Shown here one piece after another: positions 8,225 to 14,913 of a stretch of DNA of 39,745 nucleotides. The notes beneath the pieces were generated by a model, which saw nothing but the letters and a program-made list of their open reading frames with translations, was not told where the DNA came from and did not search any database. The DNA is from an uncultured Clostridia bacterium. Lineage in GTDB: Bacteria > Bacillota > Clostridia > Saccharofermentanales > DTU023. Location of the stretch: positions 1-39,745 of the forward strand of contig CAMJYM010000014.1 in NCBI GenBank assembly GCA_946220865.1. Reading direction: 5' to 3'. The position numbers were made by a program, and so were the translations under genes. Within the stretch, counting starts at the first letter, position 1, and the number at the start of each line of letters is the position of its first letter.

Positions 8225-8926
8225 TTAAGGACCAAATTTCCTGAAGCCGCCCTTCACCTGCGCCAGAACGTATTGAAGCACAGCCGCCAGGATGAGGAGG
8301 AGCAGCAGCAGACCGCCCATGGCGGCAAAAAAACTCGAGGGAAGATAGAGAATGATAGGATCTCTGGCTGGGTCGAAGAGCCAGAAGTCGTTGCGGAAAA
8401 AAAGCCTGTGAAAGGCGATAAAACTTTCTTCGAAATTGATGAGCATGGCGCTGCCGATGAGCAGAGGGAAAAACAGGCAAAACCCCGCGCTCCATTTAAG
8501 GGCCAGCCTATCCTGCTTTTTGACAAAGAGAAGGTAAGCTAAAGGCAATGCCAGGCCGAGGGCGGGCAGGGTAAGTCTGAAAAGTCCCTGGACGAGCGCC
8601 CGCACGTCAGCAAAGTGAATGCGCCCCTCTTCCGACATGGGCAGCTTGATGAAAGTCAGGTCGCCAGGCTGAGGCTGCAGAAGGTAGTCCACCATGCGGC
8701 TGTAATTTTCGTGAATTTCCTCGTCACTGAGCTGGTAAAGATTCACACTATCCTGCGCAAAAGGCGGATAGAGGCCTTTCAGAGAGAGTACGCAGAAAAG
8801 CAGCAGGCAAAAGATCAGGGCGCTGAGAAGAAGGCCCAGCAGGCTGGATAAAAAAACTCTGCCGAAGGCTCTTCCGGGCAGCATCTGAAGCCCTTTGTCT
8901 GTATGTTTTATATCTTCTCTGCTCAT
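8225..8926 (-). CDS. DUF1461 (TIGR01906-type) integral membrane protein
   Basis: This is a 233-residue membrane protein with about five helices. It carries the DUF1461 signatures: HFADVRALVQG after an exported loop, and FHRLFFRNDFWLFDPARDPI before the last helix, ending in LPSSFF. The family is widespread in Bacillota; its function is unknown. A consensus TGT-TATAAT extended -10 ends just 6 nt before the start ATG at 8926, and there is no Shine-Dalgarno, which suggests a leaderless transcript. An internal Met15 is a less likely start. It is divergent from clpB. Confidence 0.85.
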   Translation of the reverse strand: MSREDIKHTDKGLQMLPGRAFGRVFLSSLLGLLLSALIFCLLLFCVLSLKGLYPPFAQDSVNLYQLSDEEIHENYSRMVDYLLQPQPGDLTFIKLPMSEEGRIHFADVRALVQGLFRLTLPALGLALPLAYLLFVKKQDRLALKWSAGFCLFFPLLIGSAMLINFEESFIAFHRLFFRNDFWLFDPARDPIILYLPSSFFAAMGGLLLLLLILAAVLQYVLAQVKGGFRKFGP

Positions 8927-8932
8927 ATTTTT

Positions 8933-8941
8933 ATTATAACA
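8933..8941 (-). promoter_or_regulatory. Extended -10 promoter abutting the DUF1461 start codon
   Basis: Read on the minus strand, TGT-TATAAT is followed by only six bases before the ATG. The expected transcription start is therefore at or next to the start codon. Confidence 0.5.
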
Positions 8942-9021
8942 AAAAGCTCAGCACGCCCATATTGTTCAAAAAATTTTTGCTTTTACTTCACTTTATTGGG
9001 CTGATTATTGGCCTGAGATTC

Positions 9022-9049
9022 TTGCACTTTTTTTGGCTTGCGTTATAAT
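9022..9049 (+). promoter_or_regulatory. Vegetative (sigma-A type) promoter of clpB
   Basis: TTGCAC (9022-9027), 16 bp and a consensus TATAAT (9044-9049) lie 200 nt upstream of clpB, leaving a long leader. Confidence 0.78.
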
Positions 9050-9066
9050 AGTCAAAGAAAGTCAAA
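9050..9066 (+). promoter_or_regulatory. CtsR operator
   Basis: AGTCAAA-GAA-AGTCAAA is an exact match to the CtsR heptad direct repeat (RGTCAAA-NAN-RGTCAAA). It begins at the base after the -10 hexamer and would cover the transcription start, the standard arrangement for CtsR repression of clp genes. The ctsR gene itself is not in this window. Confidence 0.88.
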
Positions 9067-9071
9067 TAGAA

Positions 9072-9134
9072 TTTCGAACGATTCAATCGAATAAAACGTT
9101 TCGAACGATTCAAACGATTCAATCGAATAAAACG
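9072..9134 (+). repeat. Repeat array in the clpB leader
   Basis: CGATTCAATCGAATAAAACG occurs at 9079-9098 and again at 9115-9134 (36-bp period), with extra TTTCGAACGATTCAA copies starting at 9072 and 9099. The core CGATTCAATCG is itself a near-palindrome. The array lies in the untranslated leader between the CtsR site and the clpB start and continues in degenerate form (ATCGATAAACCGATAAAATCG-like) to about 9170. Confidence 0.8.
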
Positions 9135-9249
9135 AATCAATCGATAAACCGATAAAATCGAAATCTTTCGAAGCTCTACGAGTTTGAAGCTTTTGTAAAG
9201 ATTGAAAATGTAAAGATTTACAAACTATAGGAGAACGAGGACTTAAAAC

Positions 9250-11841
9250 ATGGCAAAACAACTTGAAAAATATAGTGAAGAAAGTTTGGAAATCCTGGAG
9301 ACGGCCCAGAATCTGGTCATTAAAAACGGCAATCCGGAATTGACGGAGCTGCATCTGCACCGTGCCCTGATCGGCAATGAGAAAACGGTGGTGGGGCAGG
9401 TTCTCTCTCAGATGAAGGTGGATCTCAGCGCCTATCAAACGGCGCTGGATGAGGCGCTGTCGCGTCTGCCGCAGCAGAGTGGACAATCTGAGCTCTACGC
9501 GTCCATGGGTTATCGCCGCATTATGCTCAAGGCCGAGGACGTGGCGAAAAGCTTCCATTCGGAAAAGATTTATCCGGAGCATATCTATCTTGCTTTGCTG
9601 CAGGAAAAGGATACGGAGTCGGCAAAGATTTTCCGTCGCTTTGGCCTCAATGAACAGAAATTTCGGCAGGGGCTTGAACAATTTCATCTGGCTCAGCGTG
9701 CCGGTGGTGAGAACTCTTCCGAGGCCAATAAGCTCCTGGCTCGTTTTGGACGGGATCTCACTCAGGAAGCGAGAGATGGCAAAATCGATCCCGTGATTGG
9801 CCGTGACGATGAAATCCGCGATTGTGAGCGCATTTTGTCACGCCGTAAAAAGAACAACCCTGTGCTGATCGGCGAGCCGGGTGTCGGCAAGACGGCTGTC
9901 GTTGAAGGGCTGGCTCAGCGTATTGTCAGGAATGATGTGCCTGAACCCCTGCAGGGCAAGCGTATCTGGGCTCTGGATATGGGTTCGCTGGTGGCCGGAG
10001 CGAAGTATCGCGGCGAGTTTGAAGAGCGCCTGAAGGGCGTACTTAAAGCTATCCAGGATTCTGCCGGTGAGATCATTCTTTTTATCGATGAAATGCATAC
10101 GATTGTAGGAGCCGGAAAATCGGAAGGCTCGCTCGATGCTTCCAATATGATGAAACCAATGCTGGCCCGCGGTGAGATTAAGGTGATCGGTGCGACAACC
10201 CTCAATGAATACCGGACGAGCATCGAAAAAGATGGCGCTCTGGAACGCCGTTTCCAGAAAGTTATGGTGGGTGAACCCTCCGTCGAGGACACGGTGTCGA
10301 TTCTCCGTGGCATCAAAGAAAAATATGAGATTCATCACGGCATTAAAATTTCTGACGCTGCAGTTCTGGCCTGCGCCAAACTTTCCGCGCGCTACATCAG
10401 CGACCGCTTTTTGCCGGATAAAGCCATAGACCTGATGGATGAGGCGGCCTCCATGGTGCGCACCGAAATTGATACCATGCCCCAGGAGCTGGACGATATG
10501 CACCATCGCATCCTTCAGCTGCAGATTGAAATTGCAGCCTTAAAGAAAGAAGAAGACGAGGCTTCGCGTGAACGCCTGAGTCGGATGGAAAAGGACTGTG
10601 GCCAGCTCCAGGCGGAGTACGATCAGAAAATTGCTCTTTGGGAGGCCGAAAAAAAGAATATCAACCGTGTTAAGGAAATCAAAGCCGAGATCGACAAGGT
10701 TCGAGTGGAGATGGCCGAAGCTGAGCGCAAGTATGATTTTGAAAAGCTGTCGGAGCTGAAATATCATCGTATGTCGGAACTTGAGGCGGAATTGACTGAG
10801 GCTAATAAAAAGGCGGAAGAAGGACAGAGCGGCCTCAAGGAAGAGGTGAGTGAAGACGATATCGCCGAAGTGATTTCCAAGTGGACGGGAATCCCTGTCT
10901 CCAAGCTGATGGAGAGTGAGAAAGAAAAAGTGCTCGCCCTTCCGGAGATCCTTGGTCGTCGTGTGCTCGGCCAGGATGAAGCGATTCAGGCAGTGAGCCG
11001 CGCTATCCTGCGCGCTCGCTCCGGGCTTAAAGATGCGAGACGACCAATCGGTTCTTTCATCTTTCTCGGCCCCACTGGCGTGGGCAAGACTGAGCTGGCT
11101 AAAACTCTTACTGAAGCGCTTTTCAGTGATGAAAAAGCCATGGTCCGCATCGACATGTCCGAGTATATGGAGAAGTACTCTATCTCCAGGCTTATCGGCG
11201 CGGCTCCGGGTTATATCGGCTATGAAGAAGGCGGTCAGCTGACTGAAGCCGTGCGACGTCATCCCTATTCAGTCGTCCTTTTCGATGAAATTGAAAAGGC
11301 TCATCCTGACGTCTTTAATCTGCTGTTGCAAGTCCTGGATGATGGGCGTTTAACCGATAGCCAGGGACGCACCGTGGATTTCCGTAATACGGTGATTATC
11401 ATGACCTCGAACATTGGTTCGCAGTTTTTGATCGACGGCATCGACCGAGATGGAAAAATCAGCGATGAGGCCAGGGAGGCCGTTGAGCGCCAGCTCAAGA
11501 AGAGCTTCCGTCCGGAATTCCTCAACCGTATCGACGAGATTGTTATGTTCAAGCCGCTGGGCGAGAAGGAGATGATTCGTATTATCGACTTGCAGCTCAG
11601 AGATATTGAAAAACGTCTGGAAGATCGCAGAATCACGCTCAGCCTGACGGACGAGGCGCGCGAATTTGTCTTCCACCGGGCTTACTCGCCGCAGTATGGG
11701 GCAAGACCCATTCGGCGTTTCCTCGAGAACGAAATGGAGGCTGCGCTTGCGCGCGCCCTCATCAAAGGTGAGATTCACGATGGCGATAAGCTCAGTATCG
11801 GGCTGGACGAGCATCAGCGCTTTATTTTTAATAAAGTCTAA
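9250..11841 (+). CDS. clpB: ATP-dependent disaggregase ClpB
   Basis: This is a Hsp100 hexameric AAA+ chaperone that rescues aggregated proteins with DnaK. The 863 residues match full-length ClpB. It has an N-terminal Clp repeat domain (about 1-145), a first ATPase with Walker A GEPGVGKT (208-215) and Walker B ILFIDEMHT, a long coiled-coil middle domain (about 405-530) that distinguishes ClpB from ClpA/ClpC, and a second ATPase with Walker A GPTGVGKT (607-614) and the pore motif GYIGYEEGG. The C-terminal small domain is complete. No ClpP-docking IGF/L loop was noticed, consistent with a disaggregase. Expression should be heat- and stress-induced through CtsR. The Shine-Dalgarno is weak (ATAGGAGAACGAGG). 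Confidence 0.97.
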   Translation: MAKQLEKYSEESLEILETAQNLVIKNGNPELTELHLHRALIGNEKTVVGQVLSQMKVDLSAYQTALDEALSRLPQQSGQSELYASMGYRRIMLKAEDVAKSFHSEKIYPEHIYLALLQEKDTESAKIFRRFGLNEQKFRQGLEQFHLAQRAGGENSSEANKLLARFGRDLTQEARDGKIDPVIGRDDEIRDCERILSRRKKNNPVLIGEPGVGKTAVVEGLAQRIVRNDVPEPLQGKRIWALDMGSLVAGAKYRGEFEERLKGVLKAIQDSAGEIILFIDEMHTIVGAGKSEGSLDASNMMKPMLARGEIKVIGATTLNEYRTSIEKDGALERRFQKVMVGEPSVEDTVSILRGIKEKYEIHHGIKISDAAVLACAKLSARYISDRFLPDKAIDLMDEAASMVRTEIDTMPQELDDMHHRILQLQIEIAALKKEEDEASRERLSRMEKDCGQLQAEYDQKIALWEAEKKNINRVKEIKAEIDKVRVEMAEAERKYDFEKLSELKYHRMSELEAELTEANKKAEEGQSGLKEEVSEDDIAEVISKWTGIPVSKLMESEKEKVLALPEILGRRVLGQDEAIQAVSRAILRARSGLKDARRPIGSFIFLGPTGVGKTELAKTLTEALFSDEKAMVRIDMSEYMEKYSISRLIGAAPGYIGYEEGGQLTEAVRRHPYSVVLFDEIEKAHPDVFNLLLQVLDDGRLTDSQGRTVDFRNTVIIMTSNIGSQFLIDGIDRDGKISDEAREAVERQLKKSFRPEFLNRIDEIVMFKPLGEKEMIRIIDLQLRDIEKRLEDRRITLSLTDEAREFVFHRAYSPQYGARPIRRFLENEMEAALARALIKGEIHDGDKLSIGLDEHQRFIFNKV

Positions 11842-11861
11842 GTGGAGAAAAAGTCTGAGTG

Positions 11862-11900
11862 AAAAGGGCAGCTGTGGCAGACACAGCTGCCCTTTTACTT
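11862..11900 (+). terminator. Intrinsic terminator after clpB
   Basis: A perfect 15-bp stem (11862-11876 with 11882-11896: AAAAGGGCAGCTGTG and its complement) has a 5-nt loop and ends in TTTT. The symmetric A/T flanks would also allow activity on the other strand. Confidence 0.92.
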
Positions 11901-11931
11901 TCAGCCTTTACCTTTGAAGACGCCGCCGCAT

Positions 11932-11960
11932 TTGTTCGCCTCATGGGCTTGTGCTAAACT
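11932..11960 (+). promoter_or_regulatory. Possible promoter of the DtxR-family gene
   Basis: TTGTTC (11932-11937), 17 bp and TAAACT (11955-11960). An inverted repeat TTGTG-N9-CACAA overlaps the -10 (TTGTG from 11949). Both matches are imperfect. Confidence 0.35.
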
Positions 11961-12024
11961 GACACAAAACAGCACGCGAACTCAAAGCGTCACACAGACT
12001 ATAACGATGTCACGGGGGAAAACC

Positions 12025-12480
12025 ATGAAATTAAAAGAATCTGGTGAAAATTATCTGGAGAACATTTACATCCTGCAGAAACGCAATGGCAGTGTGCGTT
12101 CCGTCGATCTTGCGCGTGAGATGGATTTTTCCAAACCCTCGGTGAGCCGGGCTATTCATTTGCTGGAGGATGAAGGCTATCTCAAAATCGAAGACAGCGG
12201 CAATCTGGTTTTGAGCAAAAGTGGCCTGGAAGTCGCCAAACGTATCTATGAACGACACGTTTTCTTTTCCAGCTACCTCATGGCCCTGGGCGTGGACGAG
12301 GAGACCGCGGTTACAGATGCCTGCCTGCTTGAACACGATATCTCGAGCCGCTCCTTCGAGGCCATGAAGGGACATATTTCAAAATGCATGTCCTGCGAGC
12401 ACTTCAACAATGACGAGCATTTTCTGAAATACAATAATGAGAGTATTCGCAGGAATCTTGAAAAGATCGTCGAAAACTAG
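12025..12480 (+). CDS. Short DtxR/MntR-family metal-dependent transcriptional regulator
   Basis: This is a 151-residue regulator with an N-terminal winged helix (ESGENYLENIYIL at 5-17; recognition helix around FSKPSVSRAIHLL, 35-47) and a helical dimer/metal domain. The metal-site signature DACLLEHDIS (98-107) keeps the Cys, Glu and His used by DtxR/MntR proteins, but the Glu usually found in the preceding R-H-x-x-x-E segment is Ser (RHVFFSSYL). It lacks the SH3-like third domain, and a CxxC (C121, C124) lies near the C-terminus. The family uses Fe2+ or Mn2+ as corepressor. The frame is open further upstream, but the ATG at 12025 begins the conserved domain. The last codons are part of a 33-bp-period tandem duplication. 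It may read the TTAGCCGANNCTAA sites described below. Confidence 0.9.
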   Translation: MKLKESGENYLENIYILQKRNGSVRSVDLAREMDFSKPSVSRAIHLLEDEGYLKIEDSGNLVLSKSGLEVAKRIYERHVFFSSYLMALGVDEETAVTDACLLEHDISSRSFEAMKGHISKCMSCEHFNNDEHFLKYNNESIRRNLEKIVEN

Positions 12481-12529
12481 TGCCTGCGCTGCCTTTCAAT
12501 CGTCGAAAACTAAGGTCTGTGCTGCCTTT
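12466..12529 (+). repeat. Tandem duplication spanning the end of the DtxR-family gene
   Basis: The 31-bp segment at 12466-12496 recurs with a few mismatches at 12499-12529 (both begin ATCGTCGAAAACTA and end GCTGCCTTT). The first copy includes the stop codon, so the second is a non-coding echo of the gene end. Confidence 0.85.
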
Positions 12530-12542
12530 ATAGAACCTAAGC

Positions 12543-12607
12543 AAGAAAAAGCCCCGCGCTCGCGGGGCTTTTTCTTTTGAGGAGATGTATGAAGAGGTGT
12601 GCAACAA
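12543..12607. repeat. Left direct repeat bounding the AT-rich cassette (contains terminator)
   Basis: About 65 bp, running from AAGAAAAAGCCCCGC through TTTTGAGGAGATGTATGAAG to GCAACAA. It recurs at 14674-14739 with a changed hairpin loop and a few indels. The included hairpin GCCCCGC-N4-GCGGGGC with A and T flanks acts as the terminator of the DtxR-family gene. Confidence 0.88.
12545..12577 (+). terminator. Intrinsic (probably bidirectional) terminator after the DtxR-family gene
   Basis: AAAAAGCCCCGCG (12546-12558) pairs with CGCGGGGCTTTTT (12561-12573), followed by CTTTT. The symmetric A/T flanks suit either direction. Confidence 0.9.
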
Positions 12608-12664
12608 TAAAGACGCAATCTTCCAAGGTAGGACATGGCGGAGTGATTTTTACTTAGAAGGACT

Positions 12665-12696
12665 AATAGATGTCGCAAGTTTTGCGATCTTCTATT
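12665..12696. promoter_or_regulatory. Inverted repeat just upstream of the cassette promoter
   Basis: Nested arms AATAGA/TCTATT (12665-12670, 12691-12696) and CGCAA/TTGCG (12674-12678, 12682-12686) share one axis. The element ends at the -35 hexamer, a position suited to an activator or repressor site. It could also be a hairpin from upstream transcription. Confidence 0.5.
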
Positions 12697-12723
12697 GATA
12701 AGCTACAAAAATAGGAACATAAT
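12695..12723 (+). promoter_or_regulatory. Promoter of the cassette (methyltransferase) transcript
   Basis: TTGATA (12695-12700), 17 bp and CATAAT (12718-12723). Spacing is ideal; both hexamers differ from consensus by one base. Confidence 0.65.
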
Positions 12724-12739
12724 GTTAGCCGAAACTAAC
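12724..12739. promoter_or_regulatory. Putative operator at the cassette transcription start
   Basis: GTTAG-CCGAAA-CTAAC is an inverted repeat that begins directly after the -10 hexamer. It shares TTAGCCGANNCTAA with the site at the FTR1 promoter (33167-33180), which has the same position relative to its promoter. The likely reader is a DtxR-family protein; this is inferred from sharing and proximity. Confidence 0.5.
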
Positions 12740-12757
12740 CAAAGAAGCAGGCGCAAT

Positions 12758-12814
12758 ATGGCAGTTTCACAAAACAAATTATGGATAATTATAAAAAGTT
12801 TTGTGACATTGTAG
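12758..12814 (+). CDS. Possible 18-residue leader peptide in the methyltransferase 5' leader
   Basis: This short frame (MAVSQNKLWIIIKSFVTL, stop TAG) lies in the 5' leader between the cassette promoter and the methyltransferase gene. A perfect 9-bp inverted repeat, TCACAAAAC (12767-12775) and GTTTTGTGA (12798-12806), lies wholly inside it, so translation of the peptide would compete with the hairpin. The Shine-Dalgarno is poor (AAGCAGG). It may be fortuitous. Confidence 0.25.
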   Translation: MAVSQNKLWIIIKSFVTL

Positions 12815-12856
12815 TCAACATGCATATTAAGCGAATGTGCTTTATGAGGATTGAAC

Positions 12857-13639
12857 ATGAAAGCGGATTATAAAAACTGGATACCTAAAGGTATGCTTAT
12901 TACAATGGCTGTAATAAGCGCACTGTTGTTATTATTTTCAATCGGATTTTCTATCTTGATTGACGGTAAATTGGGCATTACGCTTAGCGCGATTACCTTC
13001 GCAGCATTTCTCATATCTGCTGCGACTTCGATAAAGTTATTCCGTTTGCATCAGGCATTTTCCTATGATGGAAAGAGAAAACTTTCTAAGCGGATTATTG
13101 AAGGAACAGCTGCGTATGTAATACTTCCTCAAGGAGGAGTGGGCCTTGACGTTGGCTGCGGAAGCGGTGCGCTGACTATAGCTTGTGCCAAACGCAATCC
13201 GCAGGGAAAAATGACAGGACTGGATCGCTGGGGAAAAGAATACGCTTCTTTTAGCCGTTTACTCTGTGTTCAAAATGCAAAAGCCGAAGGTATCAATAAC
13301 GTTGTCTTTCAGAAAGGTGATGCGAACAAGCTGCCCTTTGCTGATGAATCGTTTGATGCAGTCGTAAGCAATTATGTCTATCACAACATTGCCGGAAAAA
13401 ATAAGCAGGAACTCTTGCTTGAAACTCTTCGCGTATTAAAAAAAGGCGGAACTTTTGCGATTCATGATTTGATGAGCAAAAAACGCTACGGTGATATGGA
13501 TGCGTTTTGCCGAAAACTTAGAGAAATGGGTTATGAAAAGGTTGAACTTCTTGATACTGCAGATGGAAGCTTTATGAGTCCCAAAGAAGCAAGATCTTAT
13601 ATGCTTACAGGGTCAAAACTGCTGTTCGGAAAAAAATAA
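12857..13639 (+). CDS. Membrane-anchored class I SAM-dependent methyltransferase
   Basis: This is a 260-residue protein. Two hydrophobic segments (about 13-35 and 39-58) anchor it to the membrane; the cytoplasmic domain has motif I LDVGCGSG (97-104), an acidic residue after the second strand (GLDRWGKEY, D123), and LPFADESFDAVVSNYVYHNI as motifs II/III, placing it in the Methyltransf_11/25 group. The substrate is unknown. I choose the ATG at 12857 (GAGGA six nt upstream) rather than a TTG two codons earlier. It is the first gene of the AT-rich cassette and is followed after 59 nt by the hydrolase gene. Such anchored methyltransferases occur singly in many clostridia without a defined role. Confidence 0.88.
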   Translation: MKADYKNWIPKGMLITMAVISALLLLFSIGFSILIDGKLGITLSAITFAAFLISAATSIKLFRLHQAFSYDGKRKLSKRIIEGTAAYVILPQGGVGLDVGCGSGALTIACAKRNPQGKMTGLDRWGKEYASFSRLLCVQNAKAEGINNVVFQKGDANKLPFADESFDAVVSNYVYHNIAGKNKQELLLETLRVLKKGGTFAIHDLMSKKRYGDMDAFCRKLREMGYEKVELLDTADGSFMSPKEARSYMLTGSKLLFGKK

Positions 13640-13698
13640 GGTATGTGCATTAATTCAGAAAATCGAGATTGAAGGGTTATTTAATGGAGTGAAATAAA

Positions 13699-14637
13699 AT
13701 GAGTTTAACTTATAAAATTGCATCAGGAATAGTTAGACTTCTTGGGGTCAAAAAAATGTTTTTAAAGAACAAAGATGAAATGCTTGAGTATGCAAAAGGA
13801 GAAAATGCAAAAAAAGTATTTGATTTAGATAAGGCAATGAAGAGGGCAAAGAGAAAAAATTATTATCTCTATGACCGAGATGTTATGGGATACAGACTTC
13901 TTTCTTATCAAAAAAATGAAAATTCTGCCGATGGTGCGGTTTTGTATCTTTTCGGAGGGGGAATGATCACTCAGCCGAATCAGTTGGATTTTCCTTTGGC
14001 AGAAAGAATCATGGAAAAGACAGGAAAAGATCTTTGGTTTTTATTTTATCCTTTATGCTCTGCGGACGAAAATGTGAGTAAAACTTATGAAGTATCTTTT
14101 GAAACATACAAGATGATGGCGAATGAATATAAGCCTGAAAACATAAGTGTACTTGGATTTTCATCAGGCGCTTGTCTATCCATCGGAATTTTTTTACACA
14201 ATAATGCTTTAGGCAGACCTCTTAAAATGCCTGGTAAAATTATTTCAGTTTCTCCGGGAGGAATTCCCGATGTAAATCTTGATGAAAATAAAGAAATATG
14301 GGAGAGAGTCAATGAACTTAACCATAAAGACATCATGATTGAACCGACATATATTAAAACTGCAAGAGACATTTTAAAGGGAGATGAGGATTTACCTGAA
14401 TATATGTTAGACGGAACTGTGGGAGATTTTACCGACTTTCCGAAAATTTACTTTTTTTTTGGAGAAAATGAATGTCTTTATGCCTTTGCGGAAGAATTTA
14501 GAAAAGCAATGGAAAAATACCGTGTCCCATATGAAATCATTGTAGGTAAAGGAATGTGTCACTGTTATCCTATGGCGAGGTTTTTTAGAGAAGGAAAAGA
14601 GGCACAAGATCAAATTATTGAATTATTGAAATCTTAA
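13699..14637 (+). CDS. Alpha/beta-hydrolase (HSL/acetyl-esterase-like)
   Basis: This 312-residue protein resembles the hormone-sensitive-lipase-type esterases. An oxyanion segment FGGGM (85-89) replaces the usual HGGG; the nucleophile elbow is G-F-S-S-G (153-157, Ser155), an acidic residue lies in FFGENECLY (E256 or E258 where Asp is usual), and the catalytic His is in GMCHCYP (His288). It is therefore a probable esterase acting on small acyl esters, with a slightly unusual triad. No signal peptide is evident, although residues 1-20 are weakly amphipathic. It is the second gene of the cassette; its GC content is the lowest in the window. The start is supported by GGAG nine nt upstream. A terminator in the right-hand repeat follows. 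Confidence 0.82.
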   Translation: MSLTYKIASGIVRLLGVKKMFLKNKDEMLEYAKGENAKKVFDLDKAMKRAKRKNYYLYDRDVMGYRLLSYQKNENSADGAVLYLFGGGMITQPNQLDFPLAERIMEKTGKDLWFLFYPLCSADENVSKTYEVSFETYKMMANEYKPENISVLGFSSGACLSIGIFLHNNALGRPLKMPGKIISVSPGGIPDVNLDENKEIWERVNELNHKDIMIEPTYIKTARDILKGDEDLPEYMLDGTVGDFTDFPKIYFFFGENECLYAFAEEFRKAMEKYRVPYEIIVGKGMCHCYPMARFFREGKEAQDQIIELLKS

Positions 14638-14673
14638 TCTAAAGACGAATAAGCAGCCGTCTCTCTATGAAAT

Positions 14674-14739
14674 AAGAAAAAGCCCCGCTTGTGCGGGGCT
14701 TTTCTTTTGAGGAGATGTATGAAGAGGTGTTTGCAACAA
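14674..14739. repeat. Right direct repeat bounding the AT-rich cassette (contains terminator)
   Basis: This is the second copy of the repeat at 12543-12607; the stretch CTTTTGAGGAGATGTATGAA and the following GAGGTGT are identical in both. Here GCAACAA continues into a small hairpin GCAACAA-CT-TTGTTGC (14733-14748). Confidence 0.88.
14676..14708. terminator. Bidirectional terminator between the hydrolase gene and galK
   Basis: AAAAGCCCCGC (14678-14688) and GCGGGGCTTTT (14693-14703) with a TTGT loop. It serves the hydrolase on the plus strand and probably galK on the minus strand, whose stop is about 210 nt away. Confidence 0.88.
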
Positions 14740-14913
14740 CTTTGTTGCATCTTTAGGATACTTTCTTGCTGTGACGGCAAAAGGGAGGGCTTGTGAACGA
14801 ATGTGAATTTTTTGAATGAATCAGAAAAGTCCATCGTCGAAGAAAAAGGTCTCAGGCCAGGACACATATGCCCTGCAGGCTCTTTCAAGAGTGGTTCGCG
14901 GAGACGGTAAAAA

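Larger units (their letters stand above)
12608..14673 (+). other. AT-rich two-gene cassette between direct repeats, probable recent acquisition
   Basis: This stretch carries a methyltransferase and an alpha/beta hydrolase gene, both plus strand. Its base composition is visibly lower in GC than either flank, most strongly in the hydrolase gene with its runs of A and AAA/GAA codons. It is bounded by near-identical ~65-bp repeats. No transposase, integrase or terminal inverted repeat is visible. The most economical reading is insertion, with duplication or recombination, at a terminator that once lay between the DtxR-family gene and galK. Confidence 0.6.

Noticed and set aside
9022..9249. CIRCE/HrcA element for clpB
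   Set aside because: No TTAGCACTC-N9-GAGTGCTAA-like repeat is present; the heptad direct repeat fits CtsR instead.
12608..14673. Insertion sequence or integron cassette
   Set aside because: No transposase, no terminal inverted repeats and no convincing attC core sites; only direct repeats with terminators are visible.
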